NCBI GenBank assembly: GCA_910584665.1
Contig: CAJUBL010000005.1
Coordinates: 1 to 64,000 of the forward strand
Direction of reading: 5' to 3'
Source of the DNA: an uncultured Muribaculaceae bacterium
Lineage (GTDB): Bacteria; Bacteroidota; Bacteroidia; Bacteroidales; Muribaculaceae
DNA: 64,000 bases
Shown here: piece after piece, positions 17,570 to 26,513 of the stretch
Layout: every line of letters begins with the position of its first letter
How positions within the stretch are numbered: position 1 is the stretch's first letter
Translations under genes and position numbers: made by a program
Notes under the pieces: model-generated
What the model was told of the DNA's origin: nothing
The model's input: the letters and a program-made list of their open reading frames with translations, nothing else
Databases searched by the model: none

Positions 17570-19462
17570 TTAATCGTGGAGATTTCTGGACCTGAGGTAA
17601 TCGAGCAGCATAGCCGGACGGTCAGTCTGGATGATACGGCAACCCAGGCTATCGATAAGGTACCCCCATCCGTTGCTGACATTCCGCAGTGACGCATCGT
17701 CGTCATGGCCTCCCGCCATAGTGTTCCACAGCGTATTATACCAGATAAGCGACTTACCTTCAAGTTTATCCCTTATCTCCAGCGGCAACGCGTTGGAATC
17801 TTTCCTGAAAAGCAGCTCGAATGCCACAGGCTTCATCAGATCCATAAACTGCCCTACCGACTTCATCGCATCATTTTTATCAAGATTGACTATAGGCATG
17901 TAAATCACATCGTCAGGATAGTGTCCGAACGCTTTCCTGACATCCGACGGAGATCTGGAACCTTTCATGACAATCTGGTGTGTGGTGCCTGTTTTTTCAA
18001 GCAGTGCCACCACCTCGTCAAAGTATCGGTCGGCCTTGTCAAGATTGAGCATGACTTTTCCCTTCGCCACAATAAGAGCCTCCTCGAGCGTAGGTACACG
18101 CTGTGATGTACGTATGCCGCAACCGTTGCGTAGTCTGAGAGTCTTTATATAACTCAGTGTTGTGTCAGCAACAGCCCCCTTGCCGGTAGTAGTGCGGTCA
18201 AGCGTCTCATCATGCATCAGTATGAGATGTCCGTCCCTGGTACGCTGTATATCAAGTTCGACGATATCCACACCCATATCTATGGCACTCCTCAGGCCCT
18301 CAAGCGAGTTCTCGGGATAGTTACGCCAGTCGGCCCGGTGAGAGGCAACGAGCACAGTCGAGTCTTCCATATCAGTCAGCCGTTCCCTTATTGCGGCAGT
18401 ACGGTCTTTCAGAAATGGTTTGATCACCGGTATCAGCCGGGCCGTAATCAGTTCAAAACCGGCATCGGTAGGATGCGTCCCGTCAACGGTCAGTTCATGG
18501 GATGAGCCGAGCGGCATTGCCGGGTCAATAAAGTAGAGATTATGATCACCGGCGGCAATCAGACGTTCCATTCCACGTGATGCAGCCTCACGCTTAAGTC
18601 GCTCGAAATTGCGCTTTTTAAGGTCAAAATTGCCTGTCTCACGCACCTCGGTCTGCAGGAACAGCAATGGGGTGTATGGTCTGTGTTCACGTATAAGCCT
18701 TACAAACGGCTCAAGCCGCAGGTCAATCTGTTCGGGCGACGGATTGGAAAACGCATCGATCACATACACATCGGCTTCGGTGTCGGCAATAAAATCCGCA
18801 TAACAGCTGTCGAGTTTACACGATCCGCTGAACCCCAGATTGATAACTTCGGCATCAAGGGCACGCTGTAACCGCGCCGGATAAGCAAGACCCGGTCTCG
18901 AAGCCGATGCGCCGTGAGTGATACTGGAGCCGATAACGGCAACACGTTTACTCCATATGTAAGTACCAGGAACACATATAGCCGTATCGGCGACACCTAT
19001 CTCAAGAGTCTCTATTCTGTTCCATAGGGGCAGATAGAGCAGACACTCCTTAGGTCCCGGAGGCATATTGTCGACAAGAACAGCCCTGTGGCTCAGCGAA
19101 TCAGACGGAAGACCTACTCCGGCATGCACCCATGCCGAGTCAGTCCTGATGTAAAGATCCAGACCGCTCTGCATGAGTGGTGTAGTATTCTTACCGTCAG
19201 TACTGCCGGCGGTTGTCCACCGGGCCTTGATATATGGCGAGTCTGTGATAAACGAAACGGCCAGCCCTGTCGACAGTTCGCTGTATTTACCGATGGCTGA
19301 AGGCAGATCGCCATACCGGCTGAGATCAAGACGGGCATACGATGAGTCTATATCATAGGGTCTGTTGATTATATCTAGTTCCTGACAGTCGACATACCGT
19401 GAGGCCGCATGACCACACAGTGCGCCCAACAGCAGGATACATGTGCTGAAAATCTTTTGCAT
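17570..19462 (-). CDS. Secreted SGNH-hydrolase / glycerophosphodiester phosphodiesterase fusion
   Basis: A 630-residue exported protein (signal about residues 1-19, CGHAAS) with two enzyme halves. A beta-rich N-terminal domain leads to an SGNH esterase with nucleophile Ser in AVIGSSITHG (about 175-184) and the Asp/His pair in VDGTHPTDAGF (about 322-332). From about residue 360 comes a GDPD domain with all key blocks: VASHRADWRNYPENS, VELDIQ, LMHDETLDRTT and IIQTDRPAMLLDYL. The GDPD half would split glycerophosphodiesters into glycerol-3-phosphate and an alcohol; the SGNH half would remove an acyl or acetyl ester. It directly abuts the BspA-like gene (no gap) and is the last gene of the SusCD operon. 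Confidence 0.9.
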   Translation of the reverse strand: MQKIFSTCILLLGALCGHAASRYVDCQELDIINRPYDIDSSYARLDLSRYGDLPSAIGKYSELSTGLAVSFITDSPYIKARWTTAGSTDGKNTTPLMQSGLDLYIRTDSAWVHAGVGLPSDSLSHRAVLVDNMPPGPKECLLYLPLWNRIETLEIGVADTAICVPGTYIWSKRVAVIGSSITHGASASRPGLAYPARLQRALDAEVINLGFSGSCKLDSCYADFIADTEADVYVIDAFSNPSPEQIDLRLEPFVRLIREHRPYTPLLFLQTEVRETGNFDLKKRNFERLKREAASRGMERLIAAGDHNLYFIDPAMPLGSSHELTVDGTHPTDAGFELITARLIPVIKPFLKDRTAAIRERLTDMEDSTVLVASHRADWRNYPENSLEGLRSAIDMGVDIVELDIQRTRDGHLILMHDETLDRTTTGKGAVADTTLSYIKTLRLRNGCGIRTSQRVPTLEEALIVAKGKVMLNLDKADRYFDEVVALLEKTGTTHQIVMKGSRSPSDVRKAFGHYPDDVIYMPIVNLDKNDAMKSVGQFMDLMKPVAFELLFRKDSNALPLEIRDKLEGKSLIWYNTLWNTMAGGHDDDASLRNVSNGWGYLIDSLGCRIIQTDRPAMLLDYLRSRNLHD

Positions 19463-21364
19463 TTATCTGATTACAATTTTTTTACCGTTGGATATATAGA
19501 TGCCGGGAGTGAGGTAGTCTCGGTCAACCTCTATACCCATGAGATTATATACAGGAGCATTCCGGTCTATGCCCTCTTCAGTGATTTCATCTATTCCGGT
19601 CACCACATTGCTCAGGCTGAACCGGGAAATGTTCCCGGCAAGCGATGACGGCAGTACGAGACAGGCTTTATTCGGATCAACTGATACCGAAGCTCCGTCA
19701 ACACGATCAAACCCATATAGGCCGTCGGTATACATTACAAACTGATACGCCACCTTTCCGTCTGATATGTTAAGTGTTGTGCCATCCTCAGTTCCCACGA
19801 GAAAGTTTGTCTCAGTAAAAGTTCCGGCGGCGTCAGGATCAATCTCGGGATACAGCGTGCCGTCTGCATTCTCACAGGCAAGCAATACCGGTGTGCCGGC
19901 CGGAAGTAATGTTCCGGGCCTGAACTGATCAAAGTCTCTGACAAGGTCCTGACCTATCACCCCCTTAATGGCCGTACCCTTAACTCCTTCCGGTAATGAT
20001 ACAGGTGTACTGCTGTAATAGGTAAGATATCCGGCACTCTCTATAGGAGCTACTGTAACGACTCCCTCAGGCACCTCTGTCACATCTTTGTAGCAATAGG
20101 CTCTGGTATCAGCCGCAAGGATGGACACCGGTTCCTTATCATCATTGTTTCCGGGCCATTTTCCACCATGTTGATTGAAAATCACTGTCCTGACACCGGC
20201 CGCATCGTCGGCATGACCGAATGCGTCATTCAGTACCCAGTCCACTCCCTCTGGCAGACTCACCGTTTCAAGCCCGGCACAGTTGTAGAATGCACGCGCT
20301 CCGATTTTATTCACCGATGCCGGTATATCGATCGACTCCAGAGGAGTACCGTTGAAGAGATCCCAGTTGAGTGTGGTCATTTTGCTTTCGGGGCTGAATG
20401 TTATATTTTTAAGGCCCGATTTCATGAATGTGGCCACAAGACCCTCCACCCCCGGGAGCGGAGTGAGATCAATACTTTCAAGAGAAGTACATTCCTGAAA
20501 ACAATAGTTCATTGACGAGTTTAACCCGGGATTCGGTGCAAAAGTCACACTGGCCAGTGATGTGCATTTTCTGAAAGCCGAGTTCCCTATCTTTGTGATG
20601 GTCGAGGGAATTGAGACTGTCGTCACAACAGCATAACCGTCAAAAGCCTGCTGTGGTATCTCGGTGGTACCCTCTGGAAAAACTATTTCTGTGACATTAC
20701 ATTTTGCAAGAAAATTCTTAGGCAGCAACGTCATTTCCCGGGGAAGTGTGACCTTCACAGCCTCTGACCTGAGATTCTGCAGACAGTTGGCATTGAATGC
20801 CGTAACATTTGTCAGCCCCGAAAGATCGAGTTCTTTAAGACTGGTCTTTTCAAATGTATACTGTTTCATGTCGGCAAGCGGGCAATCACCTCTGAAAACA
20901 ACTTTTTCAAGAGATGAGCAGCCGTTGAAGTTGCTGTTTGCCCCGAACGAGGCCAGACGGGACGGCAGCACGATTTCCCTGATCGATGAACAGCCGTTGA
21001 ATGTCCACCCCCCCATAGCCAGGGGCTGGTCGCCATCCTCAAAGGTCACGGTCTCGAGACTCGTATTGTTCTGGAACACAGAGTTACCCATCCTTGTGAC
21101 CGAGGCCGGTATAAACACACTTTTAAGTATCGATGCCGTCTTGAATACATTCTGGTTTATTGTCGTGACCGGTTTACCGTCTATAGCCGGCTCTATGACC
21201 GCATCGACTATACCATCCTCAAAACCGGTGACTGTATAGGCCGATTCATCGCTGTTGAGCGTGTACTGGATTTTGTTTACTGTTGTCTGGGCATCGGCAT
21301 AAAACGAACCGCAGACTGTCGCCATGCTTCCGAGGCATAGCGCCAATAATTGTTTTTTTATCAT
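19463..21364 (-). CDS. Exported BspA-like leucine-rich repeat protein
   Basis: A 633-residue protein with a signal peptide (MIKKQLLALCLGSMATVCGS). At least ten BspA-type LRR_5 repeats run over residues about 30-400, with units such as SIDIPASVNKIGARAFYNC and TVSIPSTITKIGNSAFRKC. These domains usually bind surfaces, matrix or polymers. The C-terminal 30 residues (YNLMGIEVDRDYLTPGIYIS then NGKKIVIR) resemble the Bacteroidales tail used for type IX-type sorting or anchoring. ATG at 21364 is preferred over a longer in-frame start that would overlap the GH3 gene. It has no catalytic motif and probably presents or binds substrate. Confidence 0.9.
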   Translation of the reverse strand: MIKKQLLALCLGSMATVCGSFYADAQTTVNKIQYTLNSDESAYTVTGFEDGIVDAVIEPAIDGKPVTTINQNVFKTASILKSVFIPASVTRMGNSVFQNNTSLETVTFEDGDQPLAMGGWTFNGCSSIREIVLPSRLASFGANSNFNGCSSLEKVVFRGDCPLADMKQYTFEKTSLKELDLSGLTNVTAFNANCLQNLRSEAVKVTLPREMTLLPKNFLAKCNVTEIVFPEGTTEIPQQAFDGYAVVTTVSIPSTITKIGNSAFRKCTSLASVTFAPNPGLNSSMNYCFQECTSLESIDLTPLPGVEGLVATFMKSGLKNITFSPESKMTTLNWDLFNGTPLESIDIPASVNKIGARAFYNCAGLETVSLPEGVDWVLNDAFGHADDAAGVRTVIFNQHGGKWPGNNDDKEPVSILAADTRAYCYKDVTEVPEGVVTVAPIESAGYLTYYSSTPVSLPEGVKGTAIKGVIGQDLVRDFDQFRPGTLLPAGTPVLLACENADGTLYPEIDPDAAGTFTETNFLVGTEDGTTLNISDGKVAYQFVMYTDGLYGFDRVDGASVSVDPNKACLVLPSSLAGNISRFSLSNVVTGIDEITEEGIDRNAPVYNLMGIEVDRDYLTPGIYISNGKKIVIR

Positions 21365-21384
21365 GTTTTTCAGATTTAAAGATG

Positions 21385-23487
21385 TTATTGTCTGATCATT
21401 ACAGGTAGCATGCAATCAATATCACGGGATGAACGTCCTATTGATACTGTATATTCACCATCATTGACCTTCCATTGATGTGACACAGTATCCCGGTAAC
21501 CTATCTTATCGACAGGTACCGAGAACCTGACATTCTCTCTCTTGCCGGCCTTAAGGTCAATCCGTCTGAACGCTTTGAGTTCCCTGACAGGACGTATGAC
21601 CGTAGGATTGTTCTCCCCGATATACACCTGTATTGTCTCGGAGCCGTCCCTGTCCCCGGTATTACTGACTGTGACCTCAATCTCGATTCCATCATCACCG
21701 ACCTTGGCCTTAGCCTTGCCTATTTCAAAAGATGTATAGCTGAGTCCGTGGCCGAAGGGGAACATCGGCTCTATGGACTTTGTGTCATACCAGCGGTAAC
21801 CTACAAGTACCGACTCGTCATAGTTCACATCATAGAGCGTGATCAGTTTCTCGTTATAGGCACGGTAGGCCGTGTTGTAGAATTCAGCGCCGGCAGGCAT
21901 CGTTTCTCTGGCAGGAGAGTCCCTGAAGTCGCGTTCGATCGTAACAGGCAGTTTTCCCGATGGATTGACGCGCCCCGAGAGAATACCTGCTATGGCCTTC
22001 ATTCCGGTCTGTCCCGGATACCAGCAATATAATATCGAGGCTGCTTTATCTGCCCACCCTGTCATCCTTATGCCCGATCCCGAGAATACCAGTATCACGG
22101 TATTGGGATTATGCCTGACAATATTCTTCAGCCGCGTCTCCTCGTCACGCGGCAGGGCGAACGGCCTCTCGAACGATTCCATATCGACAGTTCCTGTAGT
22201 AGTGATTACTATATCGGCCTGCTGTAACTCACTTTCAGTCGGATTATTGACAAATTTCACCCGGTCTCCGAACTCATCTGACAGGGCGGCCCGCAGTGTC
22301 ACGTAGTCATACCCCTTGACATCAGCCGACGATGCCGGATTGTCACCGGCACGCGGATCACTGTCTGTAAACGGACCCGTCACGAGAATATCCCGACAGC
22401 CGCCAAGCGGCAGCACCCCGCTGTTCTTAAGCAGTACGGTTCCCTTCTCAGCGACCTCGGTAGCCAGAGCACAATGATACTGAAAACGGTCCAGAAGTTC
22501 CGGGCTATACTTAGTTCTGCCATACAGGCCGTAGGCTATACCTGTGGCAATAGCCGGACGTATCATCCTGTCGATATCAGCCTCTGAGATTTTGCCGTCG
22601 GCCACAAGACCGGCCAGCTCCGAGCTGAATCTGCTGTTACCGGGCATCACGGTATTAAGGCCAGAGTGAACGACCTTGAAAGTATCATAGACCGAGCTCC
22701 AGTCCGACATGACACTGCCGCGGAACCCCATCCCGTCACGCAGCAAGGTGTCGATGAGCCACTTGTTCTGACCGGTCCATTCACCGTTAAGACGATTATA
22801 TGATGTCATGACAAAGGCCACACCGGCATCAACAGCATCCCTGAATGGAGGCAGATATATCTCATGAAGAGCACGTTCGTCGACTACCGAGTTGGAACGC
22901 CGGCGGTAAAACTCGGTCTCGTTGCACAGGAAGTGCTTCACACACCCGGCTGTTCCGGTCGACTGCAGTCCGCGTATATAGGCTGCGGCCATTGCCCCCG
23001 TGAGCAGGGGATCCTCTCCGAGATACTCGAAGTTACGCCCACACTGCGAGTTCCTTGCGATATTGACACCCGGTCCCAGAAGCACCTCGATGCCGCCGGC
23101 ACGGCACTCCTCGCCCACGGCACGGCCGTAATCTCCGGCCAGTCCCTCGTCAAAGGTAGCGGCAAGCATTACAGGGCACGGGAAAGCAGTCGAACGCTCC
23201 ATCTGCCTGACGAGGGTCGTATCCTTGAGATTATGGCGTATGTGTACACCCTGTGTGGCATCGGAGTGATACAGATAAGGAATCCCTTTATCGGGAACGC
23301 CATAGAAGTAGAATTCCGAGTACCCGCGTGTAAACCTGAGTTTCTCCTCGAGTGTGAGTTCCTTTATCTTATCATCGGCCATTCGGTAGGCCTCATCCCA
23401 TCCTATGACACGATCAGCCCGGGCGGGGATACTCCCGGCCAGAACCGGAAGTATACAGGAAGTGATTATAACAGCGGTCTGTTTCAT
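21385..23487 (-). CDS. Glycoside hydrolase family 3, beta-glucosidase-like
   Basis: A 700-residue periplasmic enzyme (signal about residues 1-25) that removes terminal beta-linked sugars. It has the GH3 N-terminal barrel with GPGVNIARNSQCGRNFEYLG and VKHFLCNETEF, the nucleophile Asp in GFRGSVMSDWSSV, and the C-terminal domain with LLKNSGVLPL. A fibronectin-III-like end (DGSETIQVYIG) closes it. FPFGHGLSYTSFE is the classic block before that end. ATG at 23487 overlaps the upstream TGA by four bases, so it is translationally coupled to the DUF5689 gene. Sugar specificity is unknown; it is the only recognisable glycosidase of the locus. Confidence 0.95.
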   Translation of the reverse strand: MKQTAVIITSCILPVLAGSIPARADRVIGWDEAYRMADDKIKELTLEEKLRFTRGYSEFYFYGVPDKGIPYLYHSDATQGVHIRHNLKDTTLVRQMERSTAFPCPVMLAATFDEGLAGDYGRAVGEECRAGGIEVLLGPGVNIARNSQCGRNFEYLGEDPLLTGAMAAAYIRGLQSTGTAGCVKHFLCNETEFYRRRSNSVVDERALHEIYLPPFRDAVDAGVAFVMTSYNRLNGEWTGQNKWLIDTLLRDGMGFRGSVMSDWSSVYDTFKVVHSGLNTVMPGNSRFSSELAGLVADGKISEADIDRMIRPAIATGIAYGLYGRTKYSPELLDRFQYHCALATEVAEKGTVLLKNSGVLPLGGCRDILVTGPFTDSDPRAGDNPASSADVKGYDYVTLRAALSDEFGDRVKFVNNPTESELQQADIVITTTGTVDMESFERPFALPRDEETRLKNIVRHNPNTVILVFSGSGIRMTGWADKAASILYCWYPGQTGMKAIAGILSGRVNPSGKLPVTIERDFRDSPARETMPAGAEFYNTAYRAYNEKLITLYDVNYDESVLVGYRWYDTKSIEPMFPFGHGLSYTSFEIGKAKAKVGDDGIEIEVTVSNTGDRDGSETIQVYIGENNPTVIRPVRELKAFRRIDLKAGKRENVRFSVPVDKIGYRDTVSHQWKVNDGEYTVSIGRSSRDIDCMLPVMIRQ

Positions 23488-25661
23488 TTCGAGATACATA
23501 TTTCATCGATGAACCAGCGGGTGAACTTTTTACCGGCATGCGAGGAGAACCTGACACGTGTCTCGGCCGTAGCGTTCTCTATCGTAAAGGTGTACTTTCT
23601 GAACGAGGTATAGTTCATCGACTGGATGGAGGCTGTTGTGGCACCGCTGATCGTTCCGCCGCCTATTATCTCTATCGTAGCATTATCGGCATCGCCGTCT
23701 ATGTCGGCCGCACTGTTGGATCCGGCACTGAATACTCCGGTATTCCTGTAGGCCATAGCCTTGAACGAGAGTGTCAGCGTACCGTCTGCTCCGATCTTAG
23801 GCGTTGTGAGATTCCCGACACGGTTGGTATAGTCTTTCTGGCTTACCGACTGAGACTCGACATAACCTATCTGGGCATACCCCGGGCGCTGTCTGACGTT
23901 CTGCCCCTCGAGACCGTTTATCAGATTGCTCTCCCAGGCCGATATGTCTTCGCCACAATAGTTGAGCATGGCGCTGAGGCGGTCACCGAGCCGGTAGTCG
24001 AGCCCCTGGTCGAGACCGTCAAACGGCTCAAAATATACAGCACCGGCAGGACGCACGGTCGATCTGGTCTGCAGGCGGTCAAGAACCGCACAGCTGTGAA
24101 GTACGATACGGCCGTATCCATCTGACAGCCCGCCACCCGATACCGAAACTTTATCGGCGGGCCGCAGTCTGATATAAAGAGTCGACTTACGCTCTATGGC
24201 AATCACGGGCCTGACATTGATGTTGTAATAGAGGTATCCTTTACCTCCGCCGAAAACCACATTCTTAGGTATTGATATCTTCTCCTCGGCCGTATGCCAC
24301 GTCCTGCTGTCGGTCGAATACTGCAGTTCCCAGTTGGCAGGTGCGTTTTTCTGGCCTCCGAGTCCGAACGAGAACCTGAAGCCCGACGACAGATCCTCCC
24401 CTACGGGGAATGTGAACAGCATATAGTTGGATCCTCCGTCGATCCATGACGAGAGCTGCAGATTGTGGTGACCGCTGTTGTCGTTCCAGTAATAGAAAGT
24501 CTTGCTCTTGGCATTGAGGTTTACATTGAACCTGGCTCCGGTACCGTCTTTTGACTCCAGATATGTCTTGTTGGCATCAGACGTGTTCTGTACAAAGTCG
24601 ACATACCGGCCCGTACTGTTCGTTCCCTCTGTCATAAGCGAGAATACATAGGGCATCATCACGCCGCCGTCAAGACGTCCCCCGTCAAGAGATATATCGG
24701 CTTCGGTACACGGCGAGAGTGTAGCCACACCATCGGTATAGGTAATTATGCCGTTTACCCGGCCGCTCCCGGCGGGAACCGGACGATCGGCCATAGACGA
24801 TGAAGCCGCTATACCGAGCCTTACGGTCTGCCCGTTCCCGTTGACAAGTGTCACACCCTCTCCGAGAGATTCCTTTGACAGGTCATTGGCCTGAATCTGT
24901 CCCTCGATACTTACATACATTGACTCGTATAAATCGGGCTCGAGATAGTCAGGTGTCACAGTCACCGGAGTCGGATCTATACGGGTGCTGCCTGTCTTGT
25001 TTATCATGGAGTCGTCGGCAGGAATGATTGTCTTCACACCCTCGTTTTCATCGATCACGGCACCGGTTAGACCGACCTCAAGTTCTTCTCCGGCACCGGC
25101 ATAGACGGTCTGTACAGTCCTGACGGCTATGCCGCAATCGGGCCCGGTTCCGTCCTGCAGTGCTATCAGGCCGTGAATGTAATTGCCACAGCGTTGATCC
25201 GAGACCACGACACCACGCATGACCACACCGTCTCCGGGTATTGTACTGCCTGCGGGCATCCCCCGCAGATCGCTTATAGATACAGCACCGTCGCCGCGGG
25301 CTCCCCGCTGTTTCAGGACCAGCGGTGTTACCGTCGTTCCCGACATGTTGCTGACGTTCAGCGTGAACTGGCGTGAATCACTCCCCGTGTTAGGATCCAC
25401 CGACAGGGTTATTACGCCCAGCCCCACCTTGTTGCCGCCCGACACACGGGCCCATGAGCCGGCTTCGGCCGGCATCTCCACTTTCCAGTCACAGTTGGCA
25501 TCGACATCGATGCTGAATGTCGCAGCGAGAGCCGGTGCCATGATAGTATCGCTGGAAAGCGATATGTAGGCGCGTGGAAGAGCCACATCATCCTTGCACG
25601 ATGCACACAGCGACATCATGACAATAGCGGCTGAATATATAATATATTGGAAATTTTTCAT
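23484..25661 (-). CDS. Surface lipoprotein with BACON and DUF5689 domains
   Basis: A 725-residue lipoprotein (lipobox CASC at about residues 19-22). Residues about 30-120 form a BACON-type Ig domain (DANCDWKVEMPAEAGSWARV, LSVDPNTG). A DUF5689 domain follows, which resembles an OB-fold (GVVVSDQRCGNYIHGLIALQ then DGTG). The C-terminal third is beta-rich, with a choice-of-anchor-like end (DGTLTLSFKAMAYRNTG). No catalytic residues are evident. In Bacteroidota such proteins often sit beside EEP-type nucleases or phosphodiesterases, as here (5 bases downstream of one). A substrate-binding surface protein is the likely role. Confidence 0.85.
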   Translation of the reverse strand: MKNFQYIIYSAAIVMMSLCASCKDDVALPRAYISLSSDTIMAPALAATFSIDVDANCDWKVEMPAEAGSWARVSGGNKVGLGVITLSVDPNTGSDSRQFTLNVSNMSGTTVTPLVLKQRGARGDGAVSISDLRGMPAGSTIPGDGVVMRGVVVSDQRCGNYIHGLIALQDGTGPDCGIAVRTVQTVYAGAGEELEVGLTGAVIDENEGVKTIIPADDSMINKTGSTRIDPTPVTVTPDYLEPDLYESMYVSIEGQIQANDLSKESLGEGVTLVNGNGQTVRLGIAASSSMADRPVPAGSGRVNGIITYTDGVATLSPCTEADISLDGGRLDGGVMMPYVFSLMTEGTNSTGRYVDFVQNTSDANKTYLESKDGTGARFNVNLNAKSKTFYYWNDNSGHHNLQLSSWIDGGSNYMLFTFPVGEDLSSGFRFSFGLGGQKNAPANWELQYSTDSRTWHTAEEKISIPKNVVFGGGKGYLYYNINVRPVIAIERKSTLYIRLRPADKVSVSGGGLSDGYGRIVLHSCAVLDRLQTRSTVRPAGAVYFEPFDGLDQGLDYRLGDRLSAMLNYCGEDISAWESNLINGLEGQNVRQRPGYAQIGYVESQSVSQKDYTNRVGNLTTPKIGADGTLTLSFKAMAYRNTGVFSAGSNSAADIDGDADNATIEIIGGGTISGATTASIQSMNYTSFRKYTFTIENATAETRVRFSSHAGKKFTRWFIDEICISK

Positions 25662-25666
25662 AATTA

Positions 25667-26497
25667 TTATTTTGACAGATCGACAATTACAGGCAGATGG
25701 TCCGACACGTCACTGAGTTTTATCTCTTCAAATACCGGGACTATCGTACGCAGTACGGTGTAGGGGGCATTGTTGCCCTTGTAGGCGAGAATGAAATCGA
25801 TACGCGTGCTTTTGCTCGGGAATGTGGGTGTAGATGCGCTTATTACAGTCCAGTGACTCAATGCATTGGAAGGCAGAACCGTCGTATTCATATCTCCGGC
25901 TATGAATACCGGCTTGGCCGATGTACCGTAGTTGTCGTCAACATATTCGTTGATGATATCAAACGACCACGTACGGTTATCCTCGCTCGATACACACAGA
26001 TGGGTGCAGATATACACGTAGTCCTCGAATTCGGCGACAAGGAACCGGCGCGTCTCCACTCCGGGCAGCTCTCTGGAATCGGTCTTTACAGGCTTTTCGC
26101 GACACAGCATTCCGATACCGTATTCTCCGCCGGCATAGTTTATGGTTCTGGCAAAGACAGGATGCATACCGGTACGTGACGACAGTTCTCCGAGCTGATC
26201 GGTTGGGAACAGGCTCGTGTTGCGGTCGAGTTCCTGCAAGGCTACCACATCGGCATCAAGGAGAGAGATTGCCTTGGCCGTATTGTTATAATTGGCATTG
26301 TTGGTGCCGCCGGGAGAACAGCGGTGGGTGTTGTATGTCGCAAGTCGGTAGGAATCGGGCAGGCGTGAAGGATCTTCCATCTTAGTCCCGGCATCGAAGT
26401 CAAAGTCAGAGTTGTCGCCATCCGGATCGTTGCACGACACGGCGGCTATGGCTGTCGCAAGGACCAGCGGCAATAATGATATATGTTTCAGTTTCAT
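25667..26497 (-). CDS. Lipoprotein of the endonuclease/exonuclease/phosphatase (EEP) family
   Basis: A 276-residue outer-membrane-type lipoprotein (lipobox VSCN around residue 22). All catalytic blocks of the EEP fold are present: RLATYNTHRC, VVALQELDRN, YICTHLC, IAGDMNTTV, RIDFILAY and the final VSDHLPVIV. The fold cleaves phosphodiester or phosphomonoester bonds in nucleic acids, sphingomyelin or inositol phosphates, and the substrate cannot be assigned from these motifs. It lies 16 bases after susD and 5 bases before the DUF5689 gene, placing a phosphoesterase in the core of the SusCD locus. Confidence 0.92.
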   Translation of the reverse strand: MKLKHISLLPLVLATAIAAVSCNDPDGDNSDFDFDAGTKMEDPSRLPDSYRLATYNTHRCSPGGTNNANYNNTAKAISLLDADVVALQELDRNTSLFPTDQLGELSSRTGMHPVFARTINYAGGEYGIGMLCREKPVKTDSRELPGVETRRFLVAEFEDYVYICTHLCVSSEDNRTWSFDIINEYVDDNYGTSAKPVFIAGDMNTTVLPSNALSHWTVISASTPTFPSKSTRIDFILAYKGNNAPYTVLRTIVPVFEEIKLSDVSDHLPVIVDLSK

Positions 26498-26513
26498 GAT
26501 TTCTTAAAGGGGA

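Noticed and set aside
22864..23613. 249-codon plus-strand frame opposite the GH3 gene
   Set aside because: Antisense shadow of an intact glycosidase gene; no recognisable motif.
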